Source of the DNA: CAYWEM01 sp964457225
Lineage (GTDB): Bacteria > Acidobacteriota > Aminicenantia > UBA2199
Assembly: GCA_964457225.1 (NCBI GenBank)
Contig: CAYWEM010000019.1
Span: 1-46,410, forward strand
Length of the DNA: 46,410 bases
Reading direction: 5' to 3'
How positions within the stretch are numbered: the first letter of the stretch is position 1; each line of letters starts with the position of its first letter. Below are positions 14,765 to 26,097 of the stretch, one piece after another. The translations under genes and the position numbers were made by a program. The notes below the pieces were generated by a model. It had not been told where the DNA came from. It did no database searches and saw only the letters and a program-made list of their open reading frames with translations.

Positions 14765-15256
14765 TCAGACCGGGTCGTTTTCTTTTCCGTTGAAGATTTC
14801 CAGCCACTGGTCGACTTCCCGGTTGGACAACTGGGTGTTGACCCGTTTCATTTTTTCCTCGCGCAGGCCGTGAATGCGGCTGGCTTTTTTCAGTACGAAG
14901 TAGAATTCAATAGAGTTCATGGTTCGGGCGCCTTTTTCACGGGCGTACTTCTTCAATTCACGATCCGATGAAACCAGGACTATGTCGCGCAGGTTGCTGT
15001 ATTGCTGAATTATCTTCTTGATTTCATCGTCTGCGCTCAAGCCGATGGCCGGGAAAACAACCGCCAGTTTGTTGCCGCAGGCTGAGGCGAATTGAGTTTC
15101 ATCCGGTTCACCGTCAAATACTATGGTTACCCTGGTTTTCCTGGTTTCCTGGAAGCTTCGTAGCAGGGTGAGTAATTTTTTGCGGGCGTCCGGTTCCTGC
15201 AGCGAAATATCGCCGGAGCAGCCGATCAGGTTGTTTCCGTCGATGATATAAGGCAT
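14765..15256 (-). CDS. YacP-type NYN-domain ribonuclease
   Basis: NYN/PIN-like fold protein of 163 residues. Metal-binding acidic positions are visible in IIDGNNLIG (Asp6), VTIVFDGEPDE, GLSADDEIKKII and VLVSSDRELKKYA. The match is to the YacP/Rae1 group; Bacillus Rae1 is a ribosome-associated endoribonuclease, though many homologues are uncharacterised. It starts 3 bases after the stop of the metallohydrolase gene, so the two are translationally coupled. It is the last gene of the murA-HIT-hydrolase-YacP series. Confidence 0.82.
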   Translation of the reverse strand: MPYIIDGNNLIGCSGDISLQEPDARKKLLTLLRSFQETRKTRVTIVFDGEPDETQFASACGNKLAVVFPAIGLSADDEIKKIIQQYSNLRDIVLVSSDRELKKYAREKGARTMNSIEFYFVLKKASRIHGLREEKMKRVNTQLSNREVDQWLEIFNGKENDPV

Positions 15257-15259
15257 TTA

Positions 15260-15916
15260 TCAGATTTCTATTGTTCCCCCGGGCTGCATCAGGATCACTT
15301 CGGCCCGGTTGCCGACAAGATCCTTGAAAGATCGGGGGGATGATTTGATCAGGTCGAAAGTGTCGTAATGAATGGGTACCACGCGGGGCACTTTGAGCAA
15401 TTCCACCGCCTTGGCGGCCAGCCTGGGAGTCATGTTGAAGCGGCCGTCAATGGGCAGGAAGGCGATATCCGGGCGGTACAATTCTCCGATCAGGGTCATT
15501 TCCATGGTCAGGCCGGTGTCACCGGCGTGATAAACCTTGCGGCCGTCCACTTCAACTATGACTCCACTGGACGTGCCGCCGAGACCGGCGCTGTGCAGGG
15601 CCGGAACCAGGGATATGGAAACGCCTTTCACTTCGATTGTGCCGCCTATGTTCATGGGTTCTACGTTAATACCATGTTTCCCGGCTTCAACGGTTATTTC
15701 GTAGAGTGACACCAGGGTGGCCTTACTCTGCTTGCAGATGGTGAAACTGTCGCCCATATGGTCGCTGTGATCATGGGTGACGATTACCAGGTCCACCTTC
15801 GAAAAATCTCCGGGATGAACTTTGGCCGCCGGGTTGTGCTCCAGGAAAGGGTCTATCAGGATGGTTCTGGATGCCTCAATTTTGAGGGCCGAATGGCCGA
15901 TCCAGGTTATTTTCAT
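15260..15916 (-). CDS. UPF0173-type metal-dependent hydrolase (beta-lactamase fold)
   Basis: Metallo-beta-lactamase superfamily hydrolase of 218 residues. It begins KITWIGHSALKIE and carries the metal motif THDHSDHMGD (HxHxDH), then YHAGDTGLTMEM (Asp ligand) and the C-terminal VVPIHYDTF (His ligand). This is the pattern of the UPF0173/YtkL group, whose substrate is unknown. The Shine-Dalgarno AGGAGG precedes ATG 15916. It lies 23 bases after the HIT gene. Confidence 0.9.
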   Translation of the reverse strand: MKITWIGHSALKIEASRTILIDPFLEHNPAAKVHPGDFSKVDLVIVTHDHSDHMGDSFTICKQSKATLVSLYEITVEAGKHGINVEPMNIGGTIEVKGVSISLVPALHSAGLGGTSSGVIVEVDGRKVYHAGDTGLTMEMTLIGELYRPDIAFLPIDGRFNMTPRLAAKAVELLKVPRVVPIHYDTFDLIKSSPRSFKDLVGNRAEVILMQPGGTIEI

Positions 15917-15939
15917 TTATGTCCTCCTTGGGTCCCGTT

Positions 15940-16278
15940 TCATCCCGGGGGCCAGTTCATGGTTCTGCCGCCCAGCAGGTGCAGGTGCAGATGAAACACG
16001 GATTGGCCGGCCCGGGCTCCGTTGTTGATTACCAGGCGATAGTCACTTAAACCAGCTTCGGCCGCTATTCTTGCCGCTGCCGCCAGCAATACGCCCAGCA
16101 TTCTTTCGTCAGCGGTTTCGGCCAGGCTGGCCGTGTGTTTTCTGGGAATGATCAGGACGTGGAAAGGGGCCTGCGGGTTGATGTCCCTGAAGGCCACCAC
16201 TTCTTCGTTCTCAAAGATAAAACCAGTTCCGCTTTTTCCAGCGGCGATCGAACAGAAAATGCATTCGGGTATGGTCAT
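15940..16278 (-). CDS. Histidine-triad (HIT/HinT) nucleotide hydrolase
   Basis: HIT-family protein of 112 residues, a purine nucleoside phosphoramidate hydrolase in known members. CIFCSIAAGK (zinc-type Cys pair) opens the protein, and the triad HLHLHLLGG lies near the C-terminus, with the terminal W typical of HinT. Its ATG overlaps the murA stop by 4 bases (ATGA), indicating coupled translation. Confidence 0.93.
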   Translation of the reverse strand: MTIPECIFCSIAAGKSGTGFIFENEEVVAFRDINPQAPFHVLIIPRKHTASLAETADERMLGVLLAAAARIAAEAGLSDYRLVINNGARAGQSVFHLHLHLLGGRTMNWPPG

Positions 16279-17534
16279 TCCTCGATTATTTTAACCATTG
16301 CTCCTGTTTTTTGCAACTTTTCCGCCATGAGCTCATATCCTCTGAACAACTGGGCAGCGTTTTCCAGGATGGTTTCTCCTGCAGCCAGTAAACCGCCGAG
16401 TACCAGGGCCGCTGAAGCCCGCAGGTCGGTGGTGCGGATGGTGGTGCCGCGCAGCGGGCTCGGACCGGAGATCAAAGCCCTGTTTCCGGACAACCTGATT
16501 CTGGCTCCCAGCTTGTTCAATTCGAAGGTGTGCTTGAAGCGGTCATTGAAGATGTTTTCTTCGATTTCCGATTCACCTGAAGCCTGGGTTAACAGAGTGG
16601 TCAACTGGGCCTGCAGATCTGTTGGAAATCCCGGGTAAGGCCGGGTGGCTACTTTGGCCGGTCGCATCGGTTCTTTGCCGCTGATCCGGACGGCCTGATC
16701 TTCAATGCTCAGGCTGACGCCGATGCTTTCAAGCACCTGCAGCAGGCTGTCCAGGTGATCCAGGCGGGCGCCGTGAAGTAAAAGCTCGTTACCAGGCAAG
16801 GCGCCGGCGATCAGGTAGGTGCCTGCTTCGATGCGATCCGGAATGACCACGTGACTGAGAGGGCTCAACAGGCCGCAGGGGGAAACACTTATTCTCTCTG
16901 TACCACGTCCCTTGATTTCAGCGCCGCCTGCTGACAGCAAATCAATTAAATCGCTTATTTCCGGTTCCAGGGCGCAGTTGTCGAGAACGCTTCCGCCCCT
17001 GGCCATGACCGCGGCCATCAGCAGGTTTTCCGTGCCGGTGACCGTTTTCTGCGGAAAACGGTACTCAATGCCCCTCAATGTGGAAGCCCGGGCGATTATG
17101 TATTCATCCTCGAAGTCAATGACGGCTCCCATGCGGCGCAAGCCCTCAAGGTGAAAGTCGATTTTACGCTCTCCGATTGAACAGCCGCCGGGGAATGACA
17201 CCCGCGCTTCGCCGCAGCGGGCCAGCAGTGGGCCGAGCAGTAGCACCGAAGCCCTGGTTGAGCGAGCTATTTCAGCCGGTACAACCGGGTTGAGCCGGTT
17301 TCCGGCCAAGGAGAGCGAGATTTCGTTGCCGGACCATTCTCCCTGCAGACCGATGAACTGCAGGGCCCGGTGCATACTGAAAACATCGTCAACCCTGGGC
17401 AGGTTGGAAAGCTGAACGGGGCCGCCGGCCAGCAAGGCCGCCGCCATCTGGGGCAAAGCCGCGTTTTTGGCACCGGATACGGTTATGGAACCTTTCAGGT
17501 TGGTTCCGCCCTTGATGATGATTTTTTTTTGCAT
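16275..17534 (-). CDS. murA: UDP-N-acetylglucosamine 1-carboxyvinyltransferase
   Basis: First committed enzyme of peptidoglycan synthesis; adds enolpyruvate from PEP to UDP-GlcNAc in the cytoplasm. Starting at ATG 17534 gives 419 residues, the family's length, beginning KKIIIKGGTNLKG. An upstream in-frame ATG (17594 or 17546) would add non-conserved residues. Lys23 and Asn24 in GAKNAALP and the catalytic Cys118 in PGGCSIG are present, so it is expected to be fosfomycin-sensitive (inference). The C-terminal RGYELMAEKLQKTGA is typical. No clear Shine-Dalgarno is seen. It is divergent from secA. Confidence 0.95.
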   Translation of the reverse strand: MQKKIIIKGGTNLKGSITVSGAKNAALPQMAAALLAGGPVQLSNLPRVDDVFSMHRALQFIGLQGEWSGNEISLSLAGNRLNPVVPAEIARSTRASVLLLGPLLARCGEARVSFPGGCSIGERKIDFHLEGLRRMGAVIDFEDEYIIARASTLRGIEYRFPQKTVTGTENLLMAAVMARGGSVLDNCALEPEISDLIDLLSAGGAEIKGRGTERISVSPCGLLSPLSHVVIPDRIEAGTYLIAGALPGNELLLHGARLDHLDSLLQVLESIGVSLSIEDQAVRISGKEPMRPAKVATRPYPGFPTDLQAQLTTLLTQASGESEIEENIFNDRFKHTFELNKLGARIRLSGNRALISGPSPLRGTTIRTTDLRASAALVLGGLLAAGETILENAAQLFRGYELMAEKLQKTGAMVKIIEE

Positions 17535-17665
17535 AAAAGAGGCCATAATTGAATTCAGGAAAACCAATATACACTCCCGCGTCCCGGCTGTCAAGGCGAA
17601 GTGGGTGACTGTAGCCTGTTTGAACCCGGCATTCTTTTTCCGGGTTTCTATCAGCTTCGCTTTTT

Positions 17666-17674
17666 TGTTATAAT
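17666..17674 (+). promoter_or_regulatory. extended -10 promoter of secA
   Basis: TGTTATAAT (17666-17674) ends 6 bases before the secA ATG (17681). The start site of transcription should fall at or near the A of ATG. There is no Shine-Dalgarno and no good -35. Confidence 0.65.
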
Positions 17675-17680
17675 CAATCC

Positions 17681-20262
<2,582 letters not shown>

Positions 20263-20263
<1 letters not shown>

Positions 20264-21729
20264 TGAAAGAAAAGTTGCTGCCCCAGGAAGGTTTGACTTT
20301 CGATGACGTGCTGTTGGTCCCGGATTATTCAGAGGTTTTGCCTGCCGAAGTGAACCTTGCTTCAGCCTTTTCCCGGAATATTCGCCTGCAGGTCCCCCTG
20401 GTGTCCGCGGCCATGGATACTGTCTCGGAATCACAGATGGCCATTGCCATGGCCCAGATGGGAGGTTTGTCGGTCATACACCGCAATCTGTCCATTCAGG
20501 AACAGGCTGATGAGGTGCGCAAAGTAAAACGTTCCGAATCCGTCCTGATCGACAATCCCATTACTTTACGCCCGGAAAAGACCATCAGGGAAGCTCTGCA
20601 ACTGGTGCGGGAAAAGGGAATTTCCGGCTTGTTGATCGTGGATGACCGGGGCAAGCTGGTGGGCATGCTGACCAACCGGGATATGCGCATGGCGACCAGG
20701 CTGGATGATCCCATTGATGCAATCGTCAAGAAGGAAAACCTGATAACCGCCGCGCCCAACATTGAAAAAGACGAGGCCATCAGGCTGCTGCACCAGAACA
20801 AGATCGAAAAATTGCCTATTGTCGATGAGAACTTCGTTTTAAAGGGCTTGATAACGCTCAAGGACATAATGAAAACCAGGAAGTTTCCGCACGCCGCCAA
20901 GGACAGCCAGGGGCGCCTGCTGGTCGCGGCCGCCGTGGGGACCTCACCGGACACGCTGGAACGGGTGGCGGCCCTGGTGGCGGCCAAGGTTGACGTGATA
21001 GTGGTGGACTCTTCGCACGGTCATTCAAAAAGGGTTTTGCAGACGGTTGAAAATATCAAGTCCAAGTTCAGCGGGCTTGAAGTGGTGGCCGGGAACGTGG
21101 CCACGGCCCAGGCTGCCCTGGATCTGCTGAAATCCGGAGCCGACGGTATAAAAGTCGGCATAGGTCCTGGATCAATTTGCACCACCAGGGTGGTGACCGG
21201 TGCCGGTATGCCCCAGATAACGGCAATCATGGATGTGGCACGGGCCGTTGCCGGACGGGTTCCGGTAATCGCCGACGGCGGTATCAAGTTCTCGGGTGAA
21301 ATCACCAAGGCATTGGCCGCCGGAGCCGATGCCGTCATGCTGGGTTCAATCCTGGCCGGAACAGATGAAAGCCCGGGCGAGATGATCATCTACCAGGGCA
21401 GGTCTTACAAAAAATACCGGGGCATGGGGTCCATCGGAGCCATGAAGAGAGGGGGGCGGGACAGGTACTTCCAGGAGGAATCAGAGCCGGAGAACAAGCT
21501 GGTTCCGGAGGGCATAGAAGGTCGGGTGCCTTACCGCGGTTCGGTAATGAACCTGATTCCGATGCTCATCGGAGGAGTCCGGGCCGGAATGGGGCTTACC
21601 GGTTGTCAGACCATCGGGGAATTACAGAGCAAAAGCCGCTTCGTGAAAATAACCGGGGCCGCTCTGCGCGAGAGTCATGTTCACGACGTGATCATAACCG
21701 AGGAAGCGCCGAATTACCGGCTGGATTGA
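20263..21729 (+). CDS. guaB: Inosine-5'-monophosphate dehydrogenase
   Basis: Oxidises IMP to XMP with NAD+, the entry to guanine nucleotides. The ATG at 20263 overlaps the secA stop, with Shine-Dalgarno AAGGAG at 20251-20256. The 488 residues have the N-terminal LTFDDVLLVPDYS, two CBS domains (about 95-205), the catalytic loop GPGSICTTRVVTGAG with the nucleophilic Cys, GGIKFSGEITKALAAGADAVMLGS, and the flap/terminal YRGMGSIGAM. Length and motifs are standard. Its direct coupling to secA is unusual. Confidence 0.98.
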
Positions 21730-21737
21730 GGAAAGGA

Positions 21738-22349
21738 ATGAAGAAAAAATTATTAGTTTGTTTATTGCTTTTCGTGTCTGGCCCAATCTGGATCTGCGGC
21801 CTGACGGCGCCGAAGTCGGGGGTCGGCCTGCGCCTGTCCTCATTCGGTGTTCCCGATGCTCTGCTGGATCTGCTGCTGTTCGAGCATCCCTCGATTTCGG
21901 GTAATTCCTATGCTTTTGAAATCAGGTCTTTCGGGGATCGCGGGCCGAAATCAACCTTCAGCGCCGTTTACGGAGTGGAGTACAGCCGCTTGACCGGAGA
22001 GGGCGACTGGCGGGTTGAACAATACCATCGCCGGGTTTACGGCAACGGCCGGGTGAGCCAGTTGAACCTGACCGCCTCGATCATTCTGAACATTTTGCCC
22101 CAACTGCCGATTCATCCCTACATCGGCGGCGGGATCGGAATCGGCCGGATTTCGATCTGGGCTGAGGGGGTTTACCAGGATGACCTGGGTACCAGGATCA
22201 GTGAAACTTACGTGGTAAACAAGATCATCCCGGTGGGGCACCTGCCGGTGGGAATTGTGGCTACCTTTGCCGACAAACTGGAAATAAGGGCCGAGGCCGG
22301 TTTCAAGAACGGCTTTTACTTCGGCGCCGCCTTGAGTTACCTGCTTTGA
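21738..22349 (+). CDS. small outer-membrane beta-barrel-like protein, function unknown
   Basis: A 203-residue exported protein with signal peptide (residues 1-22, MKKKLLVCLLLFVSGPIWIC). The mature part has alternating hydrophobic strands, GGGIGIGRISIWAEG and a final GAALSYLL, which resemble small outer-membrane beta-barrels of the OmpW/opacity type. The Shine-Dalgarno GAAAGGA is close to ATG 21738. It lies 8 bases after guaB, so it should be co-transcribed with secA-guaB. No specific family recognised. Confidence 0.75.
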   Translation: MKKKLLVCLLLFVSGPIWICGLTAPKSGVGLRLSSFGVPDALLDLLLFEHPSISGNSYAFEIRSFGDRGPKSTFSAVYGVEYSRLTGEGDWRVEQYHRRVYGNGRVSQLNLTASIILNILPQLPIHPYIGGGIGIGRISIWAEGVYQDDLGTRISETYVVNKIIPVGHLPVGIVATFADKLEIRAEAGFKNGFYFGAALSYLL

Positions 22350-22384
22350 GGGCTGCAATCGAAATAACAGGAAAGAAAGCCTAA

Positions 22385-22759
22385 ATGGGTGAATTCAAGA
22401 TACCCGACCAATTGACTTTCAAACGCAAGGAAGTCATTGCTCTTCTGCGCCTGGACGGTCGGGTGCTGGATTACTGGGAAAAAGAATTCGAGGCCGTTTT
22501 CCCGGTGATCAACCAGAACGGGGAAAAATTCTATTCCCGCCAGGACCTGGAAATCCTGCTCCGCATCAGGCAATATCTGCTGGTGGAAAAAAAGAGCAAA
22601 CAGGAAATCAGGCAGCTGCTTGGTCGGCCGGTCGAGGCGGCTGCTGTGGTCAACAAAGGCAATTCGGCAGTGAAGTCAAGTTCAGGCAAAAAGGCCCGCA
22701 TCCGGGAGCTGATCGGTGAAATATTGACAATAATTGATAAAAGTGATAAAAAAGAATGA
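22385..22759 (+). CDS. MerR-like DNA-binding regulator
   Basis: A 124-residue protein with a MerR-type winged helix at residues 8-70: FKRKEVIALLRLDGRVLDYW, WEKEF, and YSRQDLEILLRIRQYLLVEK. This matches the short MerR-like proteins that lack an effector-binding domain, often found near tRNA or ihf-type genes. The C-terminal part is a basic linker followed by a short helix (IRELIGEILTIID), possibly for dimerisation. The 3' end contains the promoter of the downstream tRNA. Confidence 0.8.
   Translation: MGEFKIPDQLTFKRKEVIALLRLDGRVLDYWEKEFEAVFPVINQNGEKFYSRQDLEILLRIRQYLLVEKKSKQEIRQLLGRPVEAAAVVNKGNSAVKSSSGKKARIRELIGEILTIIDKSDKKE
22724..22752 (+). promoter_or_regulatory. promoter of tRNA-Pro inside the MerR gene end
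   Basis: TTGACA (22724-22729), exactly 17 bases, TAAAAA (22747-22752), 9 bases before the tRNA 5' end. It lies within the last codons of the MerR-like gene. Confidence 0.65.
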
Positions 22760-22761
22760 TT

Positions 22762-22838
22762 CGGGACGTGGCGCAGTCTGGTAGCGTACACGCTTGGGGT
22801 GCGTGTGGTCGGTGGTTCGAATCCACTCGTCCCGACCA
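22762..22838 (+). tRNA. tRNA-Pro (anticodon GGG)
   Basis: A full cloverleaf of 77 bases: acceptor arm CGGGACG/CGTCCCG (22762-22768 and 22828-22834), D arm with GCGCAGTCTGGTAGCG, anticodon stem CACGC/GCGTG around TTGGGGT with anticodon GGG at 22796-22798, T arm GTGG-TTCGAAT-CCAC, discriminator A and an encoded CCA (22836-22838). Confidence 0.97.
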
Positions 22839-22858
22839 TTCCTCTTATTGTAACAATC

Positions 22859-23608
22859 ATGAAAAAGTTGTTGTTGACCAATGATGATGGTGTAAATTCA
22901 CCGGGCCTGCAAATACTGCGCGATTTTCTTGCTTCGGATTACGAAGTATACCTGGTGGCGCCAGACCGCGAAAGAAGCGCAACCAGCATGGCCCTTACTC
23001 TACACACTCCGTTGCGCATCACTGAGCTCGATTCCCGTACCTTCTCGGTGACCGGCACTACCTGCGATTGTGTCAACCTGGCCCTGCAGAGAATAGTTCC
23101 CGGAAGGCCTGATTTCGTGGTTTCGGGCATGAACCTGGGAGAAAACCTGGCGGATGACGTGTTTTTTTCCGGCACTGTGGGCGGGGCTTTTTCCGGCTAC
23201 CTTTATGGAATCCCCTCCATGGCGGTTTCCCTGCTGGGAGACCAGGAGAATTCCGGCGAATACGATTTTTCAGCCGGGGCGGAACTGTGCCGTCGCCTTC
23301 TGCCTCGTCTGCTTTCCTCGTGCCGTGAACCCCTGGTATTGAACCTGAACATTCCGGCCCGCGGCCGGGGAAAAGTCATGGTGACCCGCCTGGGCCGCAA
23401 GCGTTACCAGCCCCAGATCGAAGAACGCCGTGATCCGCGAGGGCGTTCTTATTTCTGGATCGGTCCGGGCAGTCCGGTTTACAGCGGGGCGACGGATACG
23501 GATGTCTGGGCGGTGGCCAACGGATATGCTTCGCTGGGCGTCATTCATTACGATCTGAACGGCACCGACCAATTTTCCTGGGTCCGCGATAAATTCGATG
23601 AGCGCTAA
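22859..23608 (+). CDS. surE: 5'/3'-nucleotidase SurE
   Basis: Survival protein E, a metal-dependent nucleoside monophosphate phosphatase. The 249 residues from ATG 22859 begin KKLLLTNDDGVNSPG (metal ligands Asp9, Asp10), then APDRERSATS (Ser40) and SGMNLGEN (Asn92), as in the E. coli enzyme. The ATG lies 20 bases after the tRNA CCA end, with no promoter or Shine-Dalgarno between, so the mRNA probably arises by processing of a tRNA-surE transcript. It overlaps the DedA-type gene by 11 bases. Genes for SurE are often linked with rpoS/pcm elsewhere, not here. Confidence 0.95.
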   Translation: MKKLLLTNDDGVNSPGLQILRDFLASDYEVYLVAPDRERSATSMALTLHTPLRITELDSRTFSVTGTTCDCVNLALQRIVPGRPDFVVSGMNLGENLADDVFFSGTVGGAFSGYLYGIPSMAVSLLGDQENSGEYDFSAGAELCRRLLPRLLSSCREPLVLNLNIPARGRGKVMVTRLGRKRYQPQIEERRDPRGRSYFWIGPGSPVYSGATDTDVWAVANGYASLGVIHYDLNGTDQFSWVRDKFDER

Positions 23609-24218
23609 TCCAGTCAGAAGACTGTACGATTGGGTGCTGGCCTGGGCCGATAAGCCGGGGGCCGAGCGGGTCCTGTTTCTGCTTGCTTTTGCAGAAAGCA
23701 GCTTTTTCCCGGTACCCCCCGATGTTCTGCTTATTCCCCTGGTGCTGGGAGCGAGAAAAAAATGGCTGCGCCTGGCTGTCCTGACTACGCTGGCCTCGGT
23801 GCTGGGCGGAGTCTGCGGCTACTTCATCGGCAACAAGCTTTGGTGGTTGGAGCCCGATCGTTTTTCCGGACTGGCCTTGTTTTTTTTCCGGGTTGTTCCC
23901 GGTTTCACCCAGGAATTGTTTTTCCTGATGCGTGAAAAATACGAATTGTACAATTTCTGGATAATCTTCAGCGCCGGATTCACCCCGATTCCCTACAAGA
24001 TTTTCACTGTATCCGCCGGAGCGTTTATCATAAATTTTCCGATATTCCTGCTGGCTTCGGTTATTTCCCGCGGCGGCAGGTTCCTGATCGTGGCCGGCTT
24101 GATCAGGCTCTTCGGTGACCGGGTCAAAGGCTTGATCGATCGCTATTTCAACTGGCTGGCCCTGCTTTTCACCGTTCTGCTTGTTGCCGGATTTCTGCTG
24201 CTTAAAGGCGTTGTTTAG
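23598..24218 (+). CDS. DedA/YqaA-family inner-membrane protein
   Basis: Integral membrane protein of 206 residues of the DedA/SNARE-associated family. It shows the YqaA-type layout: a hydrophobic start with FAESSFFPVPPDVLLIPLVLG, a second helix with a GxxxGYFIG-like motif, then FTPIPYKIFTVSAGAF and SRGGRFLIVAGLIRLFG, which carry the conserved Pro and Arg. Related proteins act as polyprenyl-phosphate or phospholipid flippases or affect membrane potential. The start overlaps surE by 11 bases, and the 3' end overlaps the convergent FHA activator gene by 17 bases. Confidence 0.88.
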   Translation: MSANPVRRLYDWVLAWADKPGAERVLFLLAFAESSFFPVPPDVLLIPLVLGARKKWLRLAVLTTLASVLGGVCGYFIGNKLWWLEPDRFSGLALFFFRVVPGFTQELFFLMREKYELYNFWIIFSAGFTPIPYKIFTVSAGAFIINFPIFLLASVISRGGRFLIVAGLIRLFGDRVKGLIDRYFNWLALLFTVLLVAGFLLLKGVV

Positions 24219-26016
24219 TTTTATTCCTGCTTTCCCTGATACTTCCGGCCAAGTCGAGTCGTCTCAACTTTTTAAGCAATCCCTGGTAGGTGATACCCAG
24301 TTTTCTGGCGGCCTGGGACTTGTTGCCGTTGGTTTTCCGCAGTGTTTCCTGCACTTCGCGGCGCTCTTCCTCAGCTGAGCGATCCGGACGGCTGCGACTG
24401 TTTTTACCGGATTTAAGTCCGCAGTCGACGCTATCCAGCAACATCGGACAAAGCAGGTGACTGCCTATTATTTCACCGTTGTCGACTATGTCCATCAAGC
24501 GAGAGATGGTGTTTTCCAGTTCCCGGACGTTCCCCGGCCAACTGTATTTTTGCAGATACAAGTGAGCTTCCCGGGAGAATCCGGCCGGAGTTATCCGATT
24601 TACCGAGGAATAGGAATTCACAAAATAGTTGATAAGGTCGCTGATGTCTTCCTGGCGTTCCCGCAGGGGGGGAATGATCAATTCATGTACTCTCAGGCGG
24701 AAGAAGAGATCCTGGCGAAAGCGGCCTTCCTTCATCAGGTTCATCAGGTTCTGGTTGGTCAGTGAAATAATGCGCAGATCAACCGCGATGGTTTCGTTAC
24801 CCCCCAGCCTGGTGATGGCTTTTTCCTGGATGGCGCGCAGGAGTTTTGCCTGCGTTTCCAGCGGCATGTCGCCGATTTCATCGAGAACCAGGGTGCCGCC
24901 CGAGGCTTCTTCGATTTTGCCGATTTTTCTTTTCCTGGCATCGGTGAAAGCTCCGGGTTCGTATCCGAAAAGCTCGCTTTCCAGCAGGCTGGCAGGAATG
25001 GCGGCACAGTTGATGGCGATGTAGTTGCGCCGGCCGGAAAGGTCGTGGATGAACCTGGCGATCAGTTCTTTGCCCGTGCCGCTTTCACCCATGATCAGGA
25101 CGAATTTGTCCTTGTCCGCGATGCGCCGGCAAATATCCACGATTCTTTTCATTTCCGGGTTACGGCCGATCAGCACGTAATCCTTTCCCTGGTGCATTAT
25201 CTCAGGATCCAGGTTTATTTCCGGTTTTCGCCCCAGGCAATCCCGCACCAGGATGGAAAAAAGCTCGGGCAGAAAACCAACCGGCAGTCTGGTTGATGGG
25301 CCGCCGGCTGGAATCATGCAGATCAACCGGTAATCGGGTTGCTCCCGATCAGCCACCACCTGCACGTCGTATTCAGTGTCATGCAGTTTGATTTTTTTCT
25401 GACCGAGCCTGATATCGTTTATTATTTCTGCAGAAAAACTCTTATGATCTGATTTCTGACCTGATTCGGGCTGGATTAAATGTTCAATGACGCGGCCCCG
25501 CTGCAGTAAGATCAAAGCTTTCTTAGGGTAGAGTGGCCGGAGCAGGGAAGACAGTTCCTTAAAACATCTTTCCAGGCTTTTGTTCTCTGAGGTCAACTGC
25601 CGCATGCGATCTATGATCAGCTTGTGCAGGTTCAGTGATGACTGGGTTTCCTCGCGATCAGCCTGGCACAGGGGGGGCTTTTCCCTGCTTTTTTTGACCC
25701 ATAGTTCGTTGCTTACTTCAAATTGCTGAGGATCCCCCCGCTGCAGAAGGAAATCGTAACCGCAGATGGTGAAAGCCTCGTTGAGATTCAGACGGGCTTT
25801 TTCAGTAGCCCGGCCTTGAACAAAGACACCGTTGCTGGAGTCAAGGTCGTTGATAACCAGGTAATCGTTGAAAACATCCAGGCGGGCATGCCTGCGGGAG
25901 ACGGTCGGATTATCGATTACCAGGTCGTTGGTTTGATCACGGCCGATAAAAACCGTTTTCCCGGTCAGGGGGAATTTACGGACAAAACCTTCCTTGATAA
26001 ACAGCAGGTAGTTCAT
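24202..26016 (-). CDS. FHA-domain sigma-54 transcription activator
   Basis: Enhancer-binding protein activating RNA polymerase with sigma-54. From ATG 26016 (604 residues) it has an N-terminal FHA domain (about 5-95; GRD at 25-27, SRRH at 40-43), which senses phosphothreonine, a helical linker, the AAA+ domain (about 275-500) with Walker A GESGTGKE 310-317 and Walker B GGTLVLDE 373-380, and a Fis-type helix-turn-helix (about 555-590, KSQAARKLGITYQGL). The sigma-54 contact loop reads GAFTDA (355-360) instead of GAFTGA. A longer start at 26064 is possible but a -10-like box lies between. It sits at the end of the outer-membrane biogenesis gene chain. Partner kinase not seen in the window. Confidence 0.9.
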   Translation of the reverse strand: MNYLLFIKEGFVRKFPLTGKTVFIGRDQTNDLVIDNPTVSRRHARLDVFNDYLVINDLDSSNGVFVQGRATEKARLNLNEAFTICGYDFLLQRGDPQQFEVSNELWVKKSREKPPLCQADREETQSSLNLHKLIIDRMRQLTSENKSLERCFKELSSLLRPLYPKKALILLQRGRVIEHLIQPESGQKSDHKSFSAEIINDIRLGQKKIKLHDTEYDVQVVADREQPDYRLICMIPAGGPSTRLPVGFLPELFSILVRDCLGRKPEINLDPEIMHQGKDYVLIGRNPEMKRIVDICRRIADKDKFVLIMGESGTGKELIARFIHDLSGRRNYIAINCAAIPASLLESELFGYEPGAFTDARKRKIGKIEEASGGTLVLDEIGDMPLETQAKLLRAIQEKAITRLGGNETIAVDLRIISLTNQNLMNLMKEGRFRQDLFFRLRVHELIIPPLRERQEDISDLINYFVNSYSSVNRITPAGFSREAHLYLQKYSWPGNVRELENTISRLMDIVDNGEIIGSHLLCPMLLDSVDCGLKSGKNSRSRPDRSAEEERREVQETLRKTNGNKSQAARKLGITYQGLLKKLRRLDLAGSIRESRNKTKQRL

Positions 26017-26023
26017 GTCAACA

Positions 26024-26031
26024 ATTTTATA
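26024..26031 (-). promoter_or_regulatory. -10-like box just before the FHA activator
   Basis: Minus strand TATAAAAT (26024-26031) ends 7 bases before ATG 26016, with no Shine-Dalgarno. A separate, leaderless transcript is possible besides readthrough from the upstream genes. Confidence 0.4.
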
Positions 26032-26097
26032 TGCACTGGTTCTGAATGTAAACTGCCGCGACAAAAACAGTTCATTTGTGATTCATAAGCCATGCGG

